The translations under genes and the position numbers were made by a program. Below, piece by piece: positions 27,270 through 36,332 of a DNA stretch of 64,000 bases. Source of the stretch: Cellvibrio sp. PSBB006 (GTDB taxonomy: Bacteria > Pseudomonadota > Gammaproteobacteria > Pseudomonadales > Cellvibrionaceae); assembly GCF_002162135.1 (NCBI RefSeq), contig NZ_CP021382.1, forward strand, positions 2,416,001 through 2,480,000, in the 5' to 3' direction. A model generated the notes under the pieces. It saw only the letters and a program-made list of their open reading frames with translations. It searched no databases and was not told the DNA's origin. The number at the start of each line of letters is the position of its first letter. Within the stretch, counting starts at the first letter, position 1.

Positions 27270-28016
27270 ATGAAGACTGCGGTATATCAATCGTTTCGCA
27301 CCACTGACGTACCCGACTGGATGACACGATGCCTCGCAAGTGTTTCCAGTTGGGCAGAGATGCGGGACTTCGCCTATCACTTTTATGACGACGAATTTTT
27401 TAATTATGCCCCCGCCAGGTTGCGGACGGCTGTTGGCAATCAGCGTCATCTGGTGTCCGATGTGGCGCGCCTGGAGCTGGCCAAGGAACTATTAAATACC
27501 TACGATAGGGTGATCTGGATTGATGCCGATGTGTATATCAATAATCCCGCGAATTTTTTATCTGCGTTTCCGCCCTGTAAATTTCTTTTTTGCCAGGAGC
27601 ATTGGGTCCATCAAGAGGGTGAGAAAATTATTGTCTCTGAGCGGGTCAATAATGCCGTCATTGTGATGGAGCGAGACAACGAATTTCTTGATTTTTATCG
27701 TTATGCCTGTAATCAGGTGATCAATGAATGGAAGCAATTGTCCCACAGTGCATTTGGTACGATTTTTTTAACGCAGATCCACAAGATGCTGAAGCAACCC
27801 TTGCTGCTGGATGTGGGTATGTTCAGCCCCTTATTGCTCGATGCCGCCAGGCAAAATAACCGCACCTTCCTGGATACCCATTTAAAACGAAAGAATGTCC
27901 CGATAAACGCCGCCAACCTATGCCTGACATTTTTTAATGGAAACTACGATGGCCGCAAGCTGGATGACAGTGCCTATGTGGCAGCGATGGATTATCTCGA
28001 CACACTGCATAAGTAA
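27270..28016 (+). CDS. GT-A fold glycosyltransferase-like protein
   Basis: 248 residues. A DxD motif in YDRVIWIDADVYI (about residue 77) and the preceding LVSDVARLELAKELL helix match nucleotide-diphospho-sugar transferases that use a metal and a UDP-sugar. There is no signal peptide or membrane segment. It stands alone between the tRNA-Leu element and the metallocluster locus; the acceptor cannot be inferred. Confidence 0.7.
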   Translation: MKTAVYQSFRTTDVPDWMTRCLASVSSWAEMRDFAYHFYDDEFFNYAPARLRTAVGNQRHLVSDVARLELAKELLNTYDRVIWIDADVYINNPANFLSAFPPCKFLFCQEHWVHQEGEKIIVSERVNNAVIVMERDNEFLDFYRYACNQVINEWKQLSHSAFGTIFLTQIHKMLKQPLLLDVGMFSPLLLDAARQNNRTFLDTHLKRKNVPINAANLCLTFFNGNYDGRKLDDSAYVAAMDYLDTLHK

Positions 28017-28021
28017 TAAGT

Positions 28022-28041
28022 CGGCGCCCTCCATGGCGCCG
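28022..28041. terminator. hairpin between convergent genes
   Basis: CGGCGCC-CTCCAT-GGCGCCG lies between the glycosyltransferase and the convergent CxxCH gene. No clear T-run follows directly, so it is a weak terminator call. Confidence 0.45.
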
Positions 28042-28062
28042 TCTGTCTCAACATCAATTTTT

Positions 28063-29505
28063 TTATTTTTTCTTAGGCGTAGAACCGGCAGGCACCAGGG
28101 GAATATTCGTCAGGCTGAACACATGACTGGTGCCGGTGCTGGTTGATGCGGAGTGACAACCAAAGCAACCCTGATCTGATGACGACGAACCCAGCTGGTG
28201 ATAGGTTTCCATCGTGGAGTTGGCCAGCAACAATGAGCCAATCAATTCCGGATCGGTTGGACTGGAGGGGATAGAGCCATCTTTCGTCCACACAGCGCCG
28301 ACCTGAAAATAATTACTGCGCACATCGCCTATTAATCCCAGCATTACCAGAATATCCAGATTCAGCGAAATCAATTCACTGTTATTTTCTGCTGAAGCTT
28401 TGGTGGGCGCATTACCCCAGGGATTAACACGGTAAACATTGTTGGCCTGAATTGTATTGCCTGAGGTAGCGTTGATGTTGCCCGTGGATGAATCCACAGT
28501 CATCTGCGCCACCAGCGCGCCCGTTTGACTGCCACCGCTTGCCATGAAATTCCATTGCCCCGTGGAGTTGTAGGGAATAGATTGGGTCTGTCCAAACAGA
28601 TCGTTGAAATAAAACGTATTATCCGGCGCATTGCTGCGATGCTCGAAGGTCGCCCACACCATCTCCGGATGCCCTTGCACCGGACCAACCACATGGACAC
28701 CAACCAGGGCCAATGTTTTCTGTACAGAGGGAGCGGTGGTACTGATGGTCCATTGGGTAGGACTGGTTTTAACATAATTGGGAACCATCGCCACAATGGT
28801 GACGTAATTCGCCACATTGTCCACCGTCGCTGCATCAACCCATGCGGTTTTTAACTCCATCGTCAGTGCATTGCCATCACCAATGTTTGCTCCGTTGCTC
28901 TTGGCGTAACTTAACACTGATTTCAATTCTGTTGGTGTGGTAGGAAAAGGCGTATCAGCAGGCAAATATTTATTAGTCAGCGCAGTATTAAACCAGGCAT
29001 ACACATCGTTGGCATGCACGGCAAAATAGACCAGTGATCCATTTAACGATAACAAGGTATCGCTGCCACCGGCTTGCCCGCCCGGCTGAATGGTTTGCGG
29101 TTTGGTATCACGCAGTGCAAACCCTTTATTGACAGTATCAGCGCTGTTCGACACATAGCGATAGATTGTATTGCCTGATGCATCAACGCCGTCGGTGTAC
29201 ATATCAAAGAAAGTCGCTGAGTCCAGAAGAATCCCACCATTGACCGGTGATGTAATCCACAGGAACATTTGATGCGCCCATTTGTAGAAGTCGCACTTGG
29301 TGTTATCGGTCGGAAAATTCACACTATCGGCAAAGCTTACAAGACCATTTTTACTGATCCCGCCAACAAACCAGGAATTTAACTCTTTGGGTGAAATTGA
29401 ACAGGCCGTATCGACATAGCCGAGCTGTTTAACTTGAGATTGGGGTTGAGCCTGGATAGCGGTTGCAATAAAGACAAGACTTATTAGAAAAATGTTTCTT
29501 AGCAT
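28063..29505 (-). CDS. exported single-CxxCH protein A, paralogue of the gene at 36333
   Basis: 480 residues from the ATG at 29505 (GGAGGG upstream). It has a Sec signal peptide (MLRNIFLISLVFIATAIQAQ) and near the C-terminus a single haem-c motif GCFGCHS. It shares with the protein at 36333-38006 the segments KTAWV/KSAWR, LVGVHVV...WATFEHR / LIALHII...FTTFEHV, and a C-terminal CxxCH. It is divergently transcribed from hypF across 29506-29968. The family is not one I recognise by name; a periplasmic electron carrier or redox partner of the hyp-linked system is inferred. Confidence 0.7.
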   Translation of the reverse strand: MLRNIFLISLVFIATAIQAQPQSQVKQLGYVDTACSISPKELNSWFVGGISKNGLVSFADSVNFPTDNTKCDFYKWAHQMFLWITSPVNGGILLDSATFFDMYTDGVDASGNTIYRYVSNSADTVNKGFALRDTKPQTIQPGGQAGGSDTLLSLNGSLVYFAVHANDVYAWFNTALTNKYLPADTPFPTTPTELKSVLSYAKSNGANIGDGNALTMELKTAWVDAATVDNVANYVTIVAMVPNYVKTSPTQWTISTTAPSVQKTLALVGVHVVGPVQGHPEMVWATFEHRSNAPDNTFYFNDLFGQTQSIPYNSTGQWNFMASGGSQTGALVAQMTVDSSTGNINATSGNTIQANNVYRVNPWGNAPTKASAENNSELISLNLDILVMLGLIGDVRSNYFQVGAVWTKDGSIPSSPTDPELIGSLLLANSTMETYHQLGSSSSDQGCFGCHSASTSTGTSHVFSLTNIPLVPAGSTPKKK

Positions 29506-29968
29506 GATTACCCTCCGTGGGTAGTGGTTGCCCTCTACTACTGTAGCGGCTTTTTTCCGGATAACCAGCCGGTGTAATCCCTTGTAATATTTGTCGCCAG
29601 AATTTATATAAATTATTTTATGCATATAAATGTCGCCACACAGGGATATGGCACAAAACACAATATTTTTAATAAACAAAAAAACATACTTTTATAAACA
29701 TCATTTTAAAAAACGATAAAAAATCAATGATTGGTTAAGACAAAAAAATCGTAGCAATAAATTTCAGGTAATTTGCTGTAATTTTCATAAACCGGTGACT
29801 ATAGTAGTTTTTACGTTCAGTCGTTCGCTCCAAAGGCTCAACCAACAAGGCGAGCCTGAATAAAAGAAATAACGTGATAATATTTGTTTCAACCCGTTTC
29901 TTCGCTTCTGCCAGTGTTCCGATGTAAGGCGGACGGTCATATAGTTCTCGCCAAGGAGGTAGCCAGTT
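29506..29968. other. divergent promoter region of the metallocluster locus
   Basis: 463 bp between the CxxCH gene (left) and hypF (right). The part nearest the CxxCH gene is very AT-rich. The part nearest hypF ends in a perfect AAGGAGGT ribosome site 8 bases before the GTG start. No other gene is supported. Confidence 0.5.
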
Positions 29969-32359
29969 GTGGTCAATATCGCACTGGAAAACCATGAAGT
30001 CCGAGTCAGAGGTACTGTCCAGGGCGTGGGCTTCCGCCCGACCGTTTATCGATTGGCCATTGAGTGTCGACTCAAGGGCGAGGTCTTTAATGATACCGAC
30101 GGTGTGTTTATTCGTTTAAGCGGTGTTCACACCGATATCCGCGAATTTCTACAGCGACTTGAACATGAATCACCACCGCTGGCGCGAATTGAATCTATTG
30201 AAAGCAACGCGATAACAGCGCAGTGGTGTTATCACAATTTCCACATTAGCCAATCCAGTGCATCACAGGGGCGCACGGACATATCGCCGGATGCTGCTAC
30301 TTGCAAGTCATGCCTGGAGGAAATCTTTAATCCTGCTGAGCGCCGTTATTTATATCCCTTTACAAATTGCACACATTGCGGACCACGCCTGTCGATTATC
30401 CGGGGAATTCCCTATGATCGTGGCAACACCACCATGGCGAATTTCACCTTGTGTGCTGCGTGCGAAGCTGAATACAACAATCCACTGGATCGGCGTTTTC
30501 ATGCGCAACCGGTTGCCTGCCATGAATGCGGTCCGGGATTATTTCTGCATCATTTCTCCGGTGAAACACCGACGCTTTCCGGCGACAGAAAACAGCAAAC
30601 CCGACACATCCTCCAGGATGTAGTAGATGCACTTCAGGATGGAAAAATTGTAGCCCTAAAAGGCCTCGGCGGTTTTCATTTGTGTTGCGATGCGACCAAC
30701 CACTTCGCCGTAAGCCGTTTGCGCGAACGCAAACAACGCTATGCCAAACCCTTTGCGTTAATGTGCAACAGCATCGACAAAATTCGTGCCTACTGTCAGG
30801 TTTCCAAACAGGAGCAAGAGGCCTTAGCCAGCAGCGCAGCACCCATCGTGTTACTGCAAAAACACAGCGAACAACAGGGCCTTAATACCTTATCCACCGC
30901 CATCGCGCCGGGAACTCATCTGCTGGGTTTCATGCTGCCATATACACCGCTGCACCATCTGCTGTGCCAGGACTTCGGAAAGCCGTTGGTGATGACGAGC
31001 GGCAATGTCGCCGGCGAACCGCAGATTATTGATAACGATGAAGCCCTGGAGAAACTCGGGGATATTGCTGATCTGATGGTGTATCACGATCGTGATATTG
31101 CGAATCGCATCGACGATTCTGTGGTGCGGTGTGTGGGTGAAAAAATCAGAGTCATACGCCGGGCACGCGGCTATGCACCACGCTCAATCAGCTTGCCCAA
31201 AGGCTTCGAGCAAGCCGATAACATCATCGCCTACGGTGCCGAACTGAAATCGACCTTCTGCCTGCTTAAGCAGGGCGCGGCTATCTTGTCGCAGCATCAG
31301 GGTGACCTGGAAGATGCGACAACTGCCGCCGATTTTGAAAAGAATTTGCAACTTTATCAGCAGATATTTTCATGCAAGCCACAATATCTGATCGCAGACA
31401 AACACCCGGAATATCTCTCCAGTAAGTTTGCCCGACGCGATGCAAGCGCACAGCAAGTTGATCTCATGGAGGTTCAACATCATCACGCCCATATCGCCAG
31501 CGCCATGGCGGAAAATAATCTGCCAGTAGATCATCCACCGGTATTGGGTATCGCACTGGATGGTTTGGGCCTGGGCGACGATAACGAATTCTGGGGCGGG
31601 GAATTTTTATTATCGACCTATCGCGATTACCGTCGTCTCGCCTTGCTCAAACCCGTGGCCATGCCCGGCGCCGCTCAGGCCATCAAACAACCCTGGCGCA
31701 ATAGCTATGCGCAGATTTGCAACAGCATGAGCTGGGAAACATTTACCGCGTTATACGGCAACACATCACTTGCCAATCTTCTTACCAGCAAACCATTACC
31801 CACCTTGCATGCGATGTTGAGCCAAGGCATCAACTGTCCGTTAAGCAGCTCAATGGGGCGCTTGTTTGATGCGGTGGCCGGTGCACTTGGTTTGTGTGCG
31901 GAGCAGGTTCAGTTTGAAGGTCAGGCCGCGATTGAACTGGAAATGATGACCGACACAGCGGCCGTATTAAATAACACGATTGATCGCCCTTACGCGTTGC
32001 GCCTTGAGCAGATAACAGATACGCAAGGCCATCGTTTACTCCAACTCAATCCCGCCTGTATCTGGCCGGCATTACTGAATGACATACAACAACAGCAACC
32101 GATCAGCGTGATTGCCACGCGTTTTCATCGCGGGCTAATTGACAGCATTGCATTGTTGATCAAGCAATTGCAGAAAGAGTTTACATTCACCGACGTCGTC
32201 TTGTCCGGCGGTTGTTTTCAAAACGCGATCCTGTTGCAGGGGCTTGAACGCGCGTTGGATCAACAGCAGCTGCGTTGTATTACACACGCGGATATACCGG
32301 CGAATGATGGCGGTATCGCACTGGGACAAGCCGTGATAGCGGCGGCAAGGATAAGTTAA
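29969..32359 (+). CDS. hypF: carbamoyltransferase HypF
   Basis: 796 residues, full length. Order: acylphosphatase domain (VRVRGTVQGVGFRPTVYRLA), two zinc-finger motifs (CKSCLEEIF...CTHCGPR; CAACEAEY...CHECGP), YrdC-like domain, and carbamoyltransferase domain with VQHHHAHIAS and LDGLGLGDD. It transfers the carbamoyl group of carbamoyl phosphate to the C-terminal Cys of HypE, the first step to the cyanide ligands of the Fe(CN)2CO cofactor. The GTG start at 29969 has AAGGAGGT upstream. It is the first gene of the operon. Confidence 0.96.
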   Translation: MVNIALENHEVRVRGTVQGVGFRPTVYRLAIECRLKGEVFNDTDGVFIRLSGVHTDIREFLQRLEHESPPLARIESIESNAITAQWCYHNFHISQSSASQGRTDISPDAATCKSCLEEIFNPAERRYLYPFTNCTHCGPRLSIIRGIPYDRGNTTMANFTLCAACEAEYNNPLDRRFHAQPVACHECGPGLFLHHFSGETPTLSGDRKQQTRHILQDVVDALQDGKIVALKGLGGFHLCCDATNHFAVSRLRERKQRYAKPFALMCNSIDKIRAYCQVSKQEQEALASSAAPIVLLQKHSEQQGLNTLSTAIAPGTHLLGFMLPYTPLHHLLCQDFGKPLVMTSGNVAGEPQIIDNDEALEKLGDIADLMVYHDRDIANRIDDSVVRCVGEKIRVIRRARGYAPRSISLPKGFEQADNIIAYGAELKSTFCLLKQGAAILSQHQGDLEDATTAADFEKNLQLYQQIFSCKPQYLIADKHPEYLSSKFARRDASAQQVDLMEVQHHHAHIASAMAENNLPVDHPPVLGIALDGLGLGDDNEFWGGEFLLSTYRDYRRLALLKPVAMPGAAQAIKQPWRNSYAQICNSMSWETFTALYGNTSLANLLTSKPLPTLHAMLSQGINCPLSSSMGRLFDAVAGALGLCAEQVQFEGQAAIELEMMTDTAAVLNNTIDRPYALRLEQITDTQGHRLLQLNPACIWPALLNDIQQQQPISVIATRFHRGLIDSIALLIKQLQKEFTFTDVVLSGGCFQNAILLQGLERALDQQQLRCITHADIPANDGGIALGQAVIAAARIS

Positions 32360-32405
32360 AAAATAATGATCACAACTAACCGTGTTAACCATCAGGGGAA
32401 GACTT

Positions 32406-32684
32406 ATGTGCTTAGGAATACCGGGCAAGATCGTCAGCATTGTTGACGCAGAACAACAGGTCGGCATCGTCGATGTCGGCGGTATCCAGCGGGCGGTCAA
32501 TCTCAGTTGCATTGCTGAACCCAATGTAGACCTCCAGCAATACCTCGACAATTGGGTGCTCGTGCACGTCGGCTTCGCCATGAGTGTTATCAACGAAGCT
32601 GAAGCCCAAGCCACGCTCGCGGTGCTCACCGAGTTGGGCAACATGCAGGAAGAAATGGCGGCGATGCAGGAGGGAGAATCCTGA
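32406..32684 (+). CDS. hypC: hydrogenase maturation chaperone HypC/HybG family
   Basis: 92 residues from the ATG at 32406, giving the required N-terminal MCLGIPGKIV, whose Cys2 coordinates iron. HypC carries Fe from HypD, where the Fe(CN)2CO unit is assembled, to the apo large subunit. The C-terminal helix ends in Met/Glu-rich sequence. AGGGGAAG lies upstream, and its stop overlaps the next start (ATGA). Confidence 0.94.
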   Translation: MCLGIPGKIVSIVDAEQQVGIVDVGGIQRAVNLSCIAEPNVDLQQYLDNWVLVHVGFAMSVINEAEAQATLAVLTELGNMQEEMAAMQEGES

Positions 32685-33391
32685 TGAATCACTCCGACAA
32701 TAACGCCAGCTTGCAGGCACTTTATCCCTTCCTCAACAACACGCCGTCTGATAGCGCGGTTTTGAATCATGCGCTATTGGATTCGATTGACAAAAAAATC
32801 GTGGAACACCAACGCGTGATCACAGCGTTTTTCAGTTCTCATGCGCAGGCCATGGTGAATTGTGCCCAGGCAATTGCCGATGTTTACAACCGTAAGGGGC
32901 AACTCTTCACCATGGGCAATGGCGGCTCCAGTTCCGATGCCGCACACATTGCCGTGGAATTTTTACATCCCGTCACGACAGGACGCCCAGCCCTGCCCGC
33001 CTACGATTTAAGTTGCGACAAAACTGTGATGACCGCTATCGCTAATGACGTGGGTTATCAGCATGTGTATGCCCGGCAGGTCGCAAATCTGGTTAAAGAA
33101 AATGATGTGTTGATTGCTGTCTCCACCAGCGGTAATTCGGAGAATCTGATACGGGCACTGAAGCAGGCGCAAAAGATCGGGGCAACCACCATTGCGCTGG
33201 CCGGGGGTAACGGCGGAGAGATGGCCAAGCTGCAACTGGATCATTGCCTGATCGTTGAATCCAGCAGCATTCATCGCGTACAGGAATGTCACGTTGCGAT
33301 CTATCACGTGCTGTGGGATCTGGTGCATACGTTACTGGCTGATACGCGCGGAAAAATACATACAAAGGAGACTGGCGATGAAATACGTTGA
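32684..33391 (+). CDS. SIS-domain protein (GmhA/DiaA-like)
   Basis: 235 residues. The phosphosugar-binding motifs GNGGSSSDAAHIAVEF and STSGNSENLIRAL are intact, as in sedoheptulose-7-phosphate isomerase GmhA and in DiaA. The N-terminal 40 residues are not part of the usual GmhA core. Its place inside the hyp operon, overlapping hypC by one base and hypD by 14, suggests a function in cofactor assembly or a dedicated sugar-phosphate step rather than LPS heptose synthesis. That is inference. Confidence 0.8.
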   Translation: MNHSDNNASLQALYPFLNNTPSDSAVLNHALLDSIDKKIVEHQRVITAFFSSHAQAMVNCAQAIADVYNRKGQLFTMGNGGSSSDAAHIAVEFLHPVTTGRPALPAYDLSCDKTVMTAIANDVGYQHVYARQVANLVKENDVLIAVSTSGNSENLIRALKQAQKIGATTIALAGGNGGEMAKLQLDHCLIVESSSIHRVQECHVAIYHVLWDLVHTLLADTRGKIHTKETGDEIR

Positions 33392-34535
33392 TGAATTTCG
33401 CGATCCACACAAAGCAAAAGTTTTGCTCGACAATATTATCGATATTGCTGACGCACTGGCAGATGACCAACAGCGACCGACCTACATCATGGAGGTCTGC
33501 GGTGGCCATACCCATTCCATCTTTCGTTACGGCATTGAAAATATGCTGCCGCCGAGTATCGAGTTGATTCACGGTCCCGGCTGCCCGGTGTGCGTCTTGC
33601 CGCGCGGTCGCGTTGATGACTGCGTGGCAATTGCTGAGCAAGAGAACGTAATCTTTACGACATTTGGCGATGCGATACGCGTGCCCGGCTCGCAAAAAAG
33701 TTTGTTGGAGGCAAAGGCCGACGGTGCCGATGTGCGCATGGTGTATTCGCCGATGGACGCGCTGAGCATTGCGAAAAAAAATCCGGACAAGGAAGTGGTA
33801 TTTTTCGGTTTGGGTTTTGAAACCACCATGCCCAGTACAGCGCTAACCGTGCTTCAGGCCGAGGCCGATGGCGTCACCAACTTTTCGCTGTTCTGCAATC
33901 ACATCACCATCATTCCCACCATCAAGGCCGTGCTCGATTCACCGGATTTACAGCTCGATGGCTTCCTGGGGCCGGGACACGTGAGCATGGTGATCGGCAA
34001 CCAACCTTACGGCTTTATTGCTGAGCAATATCATCGCCCGGTTGTGGTGGCGGGCTTCGAGCCGCTGGATATTCTGCAATCCCTGTGGATGGTCCTGAAA
34101 CAACTACAGGCTGGCGAAGCACGGGTGGAAAACCAATACAACCGCATCGTACCGGAATACGGCAACAGGATGGCGCTGGAAGCGATCAGCAAGGTGTTTG
34201 AGTTGCGGCAATTTTTTGAGTGGCGCGGTCTGGGTTCCATCGATCATTCGGGGGTTCAGTTGAATAAACAATACAGCACCTATGATGCAGAAAAAAAATT
34301 CTCAACCAAAACCGTCACCATCGCCGATCCGGAATCCTGCCAATGTGGCGAGGTGTTGAAAGGTGCAATAAAGCCCTGGCAATGCAAAGTATTCGGCAAA
34401 GCCTGCACGCCGGAAACGCCAGTCGGTGCACTGATGGTCTCCAGTGAAGGCGCTTGTGCGGCCTATTACCTGTACGGCGGCGATCGTATTGATGCGCTGC
34501 AAGTGGAAGATGATATTGAGGAGCTCAGAGCATGA
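33378..34535 (+). CDS. hypD: Fe(CN)2CO assembly protein HypD
   Basis: 385 residues from the ATG at 33378 (AAGGAG upstream). The conserved motifs are GGHTHSIFRYG, GPGCPVCVLPRGRVD, GFETTMPSTA and the C-terminal Cys set CQCGEVL...CKVFGKACTP that holds the [4Fe-4S] cluster. HypD with HypC is the scaffold on which iron receives CN and CO. The start lies inside the 3' end of the SIS gene. It appears fully functional by motif content. Confidence 0.96.
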   Translation: MKYVDEFRDPHKAKVLLDNIIDIADALADDQQRPTYIMEVCGGHTHSIFRYGIENMLPPSIELIHGPGCPVCVLPRGRVDDCVAIAEQENVIFTTFGDAIRVPGSQKSLLEAKADGADVRMVYSPMDALSIAKKNPDKEVVFFGLGFETTMPSTALTVLQAEADGVTNFSLFCNHITIIPTIKAVLDSPDLQLDGFLGPGHVSMVIGNQPYGFIAEQYHRPVVVAGFEPLDILQSLWMVLKQLQAGEARVENQYNRIVPEYGNRMALEAISKVFELRQFFEWRGLGSIDHSGVQLNKQYSTYDAEKKFSTKTVTIADPESCQCGEVLKGAIKPWQCKVFGKACTPETPVGALMVSSEGACAAYYLYGGDRIDALQVEDDIEELRA

Positions 34536-35626
34536 ATGTCGCAGAAAAAAAACCGATTGAGGAAAATTCGGCAACAGCCCGCATCCGTCAGGGAAAACTG
34601 GTGAGCAATGTTATCACCCTGGCTCACGGCGGCGGCGGCAAAGCCATGCGCGATTTAATCGACGATGTCTTCATCGAGGCGTTCAGTAATCCCGCGCTGA
34701 ATACGCTGGAAGATCAAGCACGATTTTCTCTGGACGATCTGGCGAGCTACGGTGACCGTCTGGCAATGACCACCGATTCTTATGTCATCGATCCACTGTT
34801 TTTTCCGGGTGGTGACATTGGCAAGCTGGCAATCTGCGGCACCGTCAATGATCTCGCTGTGGGCGGCGCCACGCCCTTGTATTTAACCTGCGCCATGATC
34901 ATCGAAGAAGGCATGCGCGTTGACACCTTGCGTCAGATTGTCAGCTCCATGGCCGTCACCGCCAGAGCCGCAGGCATTCATATCGTGACGGGTGATACCA
35001 AAGTTGTGGAGCGCGGCAGTTGCGACAAGATTTTTATTAATACCGCCGGCATCGGTGTGATCCACAAGGATTATCAACTGGGTGCCCATCAAGCCCGCCC
35101 CGGCGATCACATTCTGGTGAACGGCTTTTTAGGTGACCACGGTGCCGCAATCCTGAATGCTCGCGGCGATATGCAGCTCTCCTGCCCGATAGAAAGCGAC
35201 TGCGCACCGCTGCATACCTTAATACAAAGTTTGCTGCAGGCAGCTCCCAATACGCGTTTTATTCGCGATGCCACGCGCGGGGGAATTGCTTCAGTGCTGA
35301 ACGAAATTGCCGAGACGTCGCGCTGCGCCATTGAGATTCACGAAGCGCGCACACCGATTCGCACAGAGATCAAAGGCTTCTGCGAAATACTTGGACTTGA
35401 TCCGTTATATCTGGCCAATGAAGGCAAGCTGGTTGCCGTGGTGCCCGAAGCGGAAACCGCAGCAGCGCTGGCAGCTATGCACGCGCACCCGCTCGGGCAA
35501 GATGCCGCCGACATAGGCTCTGTATTGGCCGAAGGTCGCCCCGGTCGCGTTCATATGCAAACCAGTTTCGGTGGTAAACGCATTGTGGACATGCTGGTGG
35601 GTGAACAACTGCCGCGCATTTGTTAG
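34532..35626 (+). CDS. hypE: carbamoyl dehydratase HypE
   Basis: 364 residues of the PurM-like ATPase family (LAHGGGGKAMRDLIDD, LAMTTDSYVIDPLFFPGGDIG, ANEGKL). It ends in PRIC: the C-terminal Cys is the residue that is carbamoylated by HypF and dehydrated to thiocyanate, the cyanide donor. It overlaps hypD by 4 bp. Intact. Confidence 0.96.
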   Translation: MNVAEKKPIEENSATARIRQGKLVSNVITLAHGGGGKAMRDLIDDVFIEAFSNPALNTLEDQARFSLDDLASYGDRLAMTTDSYVIDPLFFPGGDIGKLAICGTVNDLAVGGATPLYLTCAMIIEEGMRVDTLRQIVSSMAVTARAAGIHIVTGDTKVVERGSCDKIFINTAGIGVIHKDYQLGAHQARPGDHILVNGFLGDHGAAILNARGDMQLSCPIESDCAPLHTLIQSLLQAAPNTRFIRDATRGGIASVLNEIAETSRCAIEIHEARTPIRTEIKGFCEILGLDPLYLANEGKLVAVVPEAETAAALAAMHAHPLGQDAADIGSVLAEGRPGRVHMQTSFGGKRIVDMLVGEQLPRIC

Positions 35627-35675
35627 CACCGCCAAATCTTCCAGTAATTTTAATTAAGTTAAAAAGGATCTTCTC

Positions 35676-36287
35676 ATGAACGCTATATCTTCCATTGATC
35701 ATATTCCTGCGGAAGGACTACTTATCCGTGTTCTTGACCACGGCAAGTTACTCACGCTCGACTATCAGGAAGCCACCGCAAAACACCAGCGTTCGCTCTG
35801 GTGGGGAACGGCAGTGGGTTATCGCGCAATGCAGGTTGCGGCTCTGGCGCTATCGGAAAAGCAATTATGGAGCCGCGACAATCTTGTTGTGGTGAGCGGT
35901 CACCCCGGCCCCGGCGTGCTCGACTCACTCAATTATGTAACGGGCTGTGCTGACCGTGACTGCCTGACGGTCATGCAAAATGAAAACTGCGTAAACCGCT
36001 GCAACAGCGAAATGAAGTTTGAATGGTGGGTCAGTGATGGGCAACAAACTGCTCATGTAAAATTGCGTGAAGATTTCGTGCCCATTGAGTTTTATCAATT
36101 GATTGACCGTCGAGTGTACAGCGAAACCCGCGCAGACGACGACAAGCTATTTGAACTCTTTAAAGTCAATCTTTCATCCCGCATTTGGGTGGCGCCCCTG
36201 GGTGAAAGTTTTTCCGTTGAACTGATTGCACCTCTCGCCAAAGGTGAAATACCCCACAACCACGAGTGGAACAAAGCAACGGCTTGA
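35676..36287 (+). CDS. FmdE/FwdE-like protein
   Basis: 203 residues. The N-terminal half follows the FmdE domain pattern (GTAVGYRAMQVAALAL, then LVVVSGHPGPGVLDSLNYVTGC), but the usual HGHxCPG entry motif is replaced by KHQRSLWWG. Cysteines at CADRDCLTVMQNENCVNRC may form a metal site. FmdE domains occur in the formylmethanofuran dehydrogenase operon and in several metal-handling contexts; the activity is not known. It follows hypE by 49 bp in the same operon. Confidence 0.6.
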   Translation: MNAISSIDHIPAEGLLIRVLDHGKLLTLDYQEATAKHQRSLWWGTAVGYRAMQVAALALSEKQLWSRDNLVVVSGHPGPGVLDSLNYVTGCADRDCLTVMQNENCVNRCNSEMKFEWWVSDGQQTAHVKLREDFVPIEFYQLIDRRVYSETRADDDKLFELFKVNLSSRIWVAPLGESFSVELIAPLAKGEIPHNHEWNKATA

Positions 36288-36332
36288 GGTGGATAACAGC
36301 CGATCAATGACATTTTCATGGAGATTAATCCA

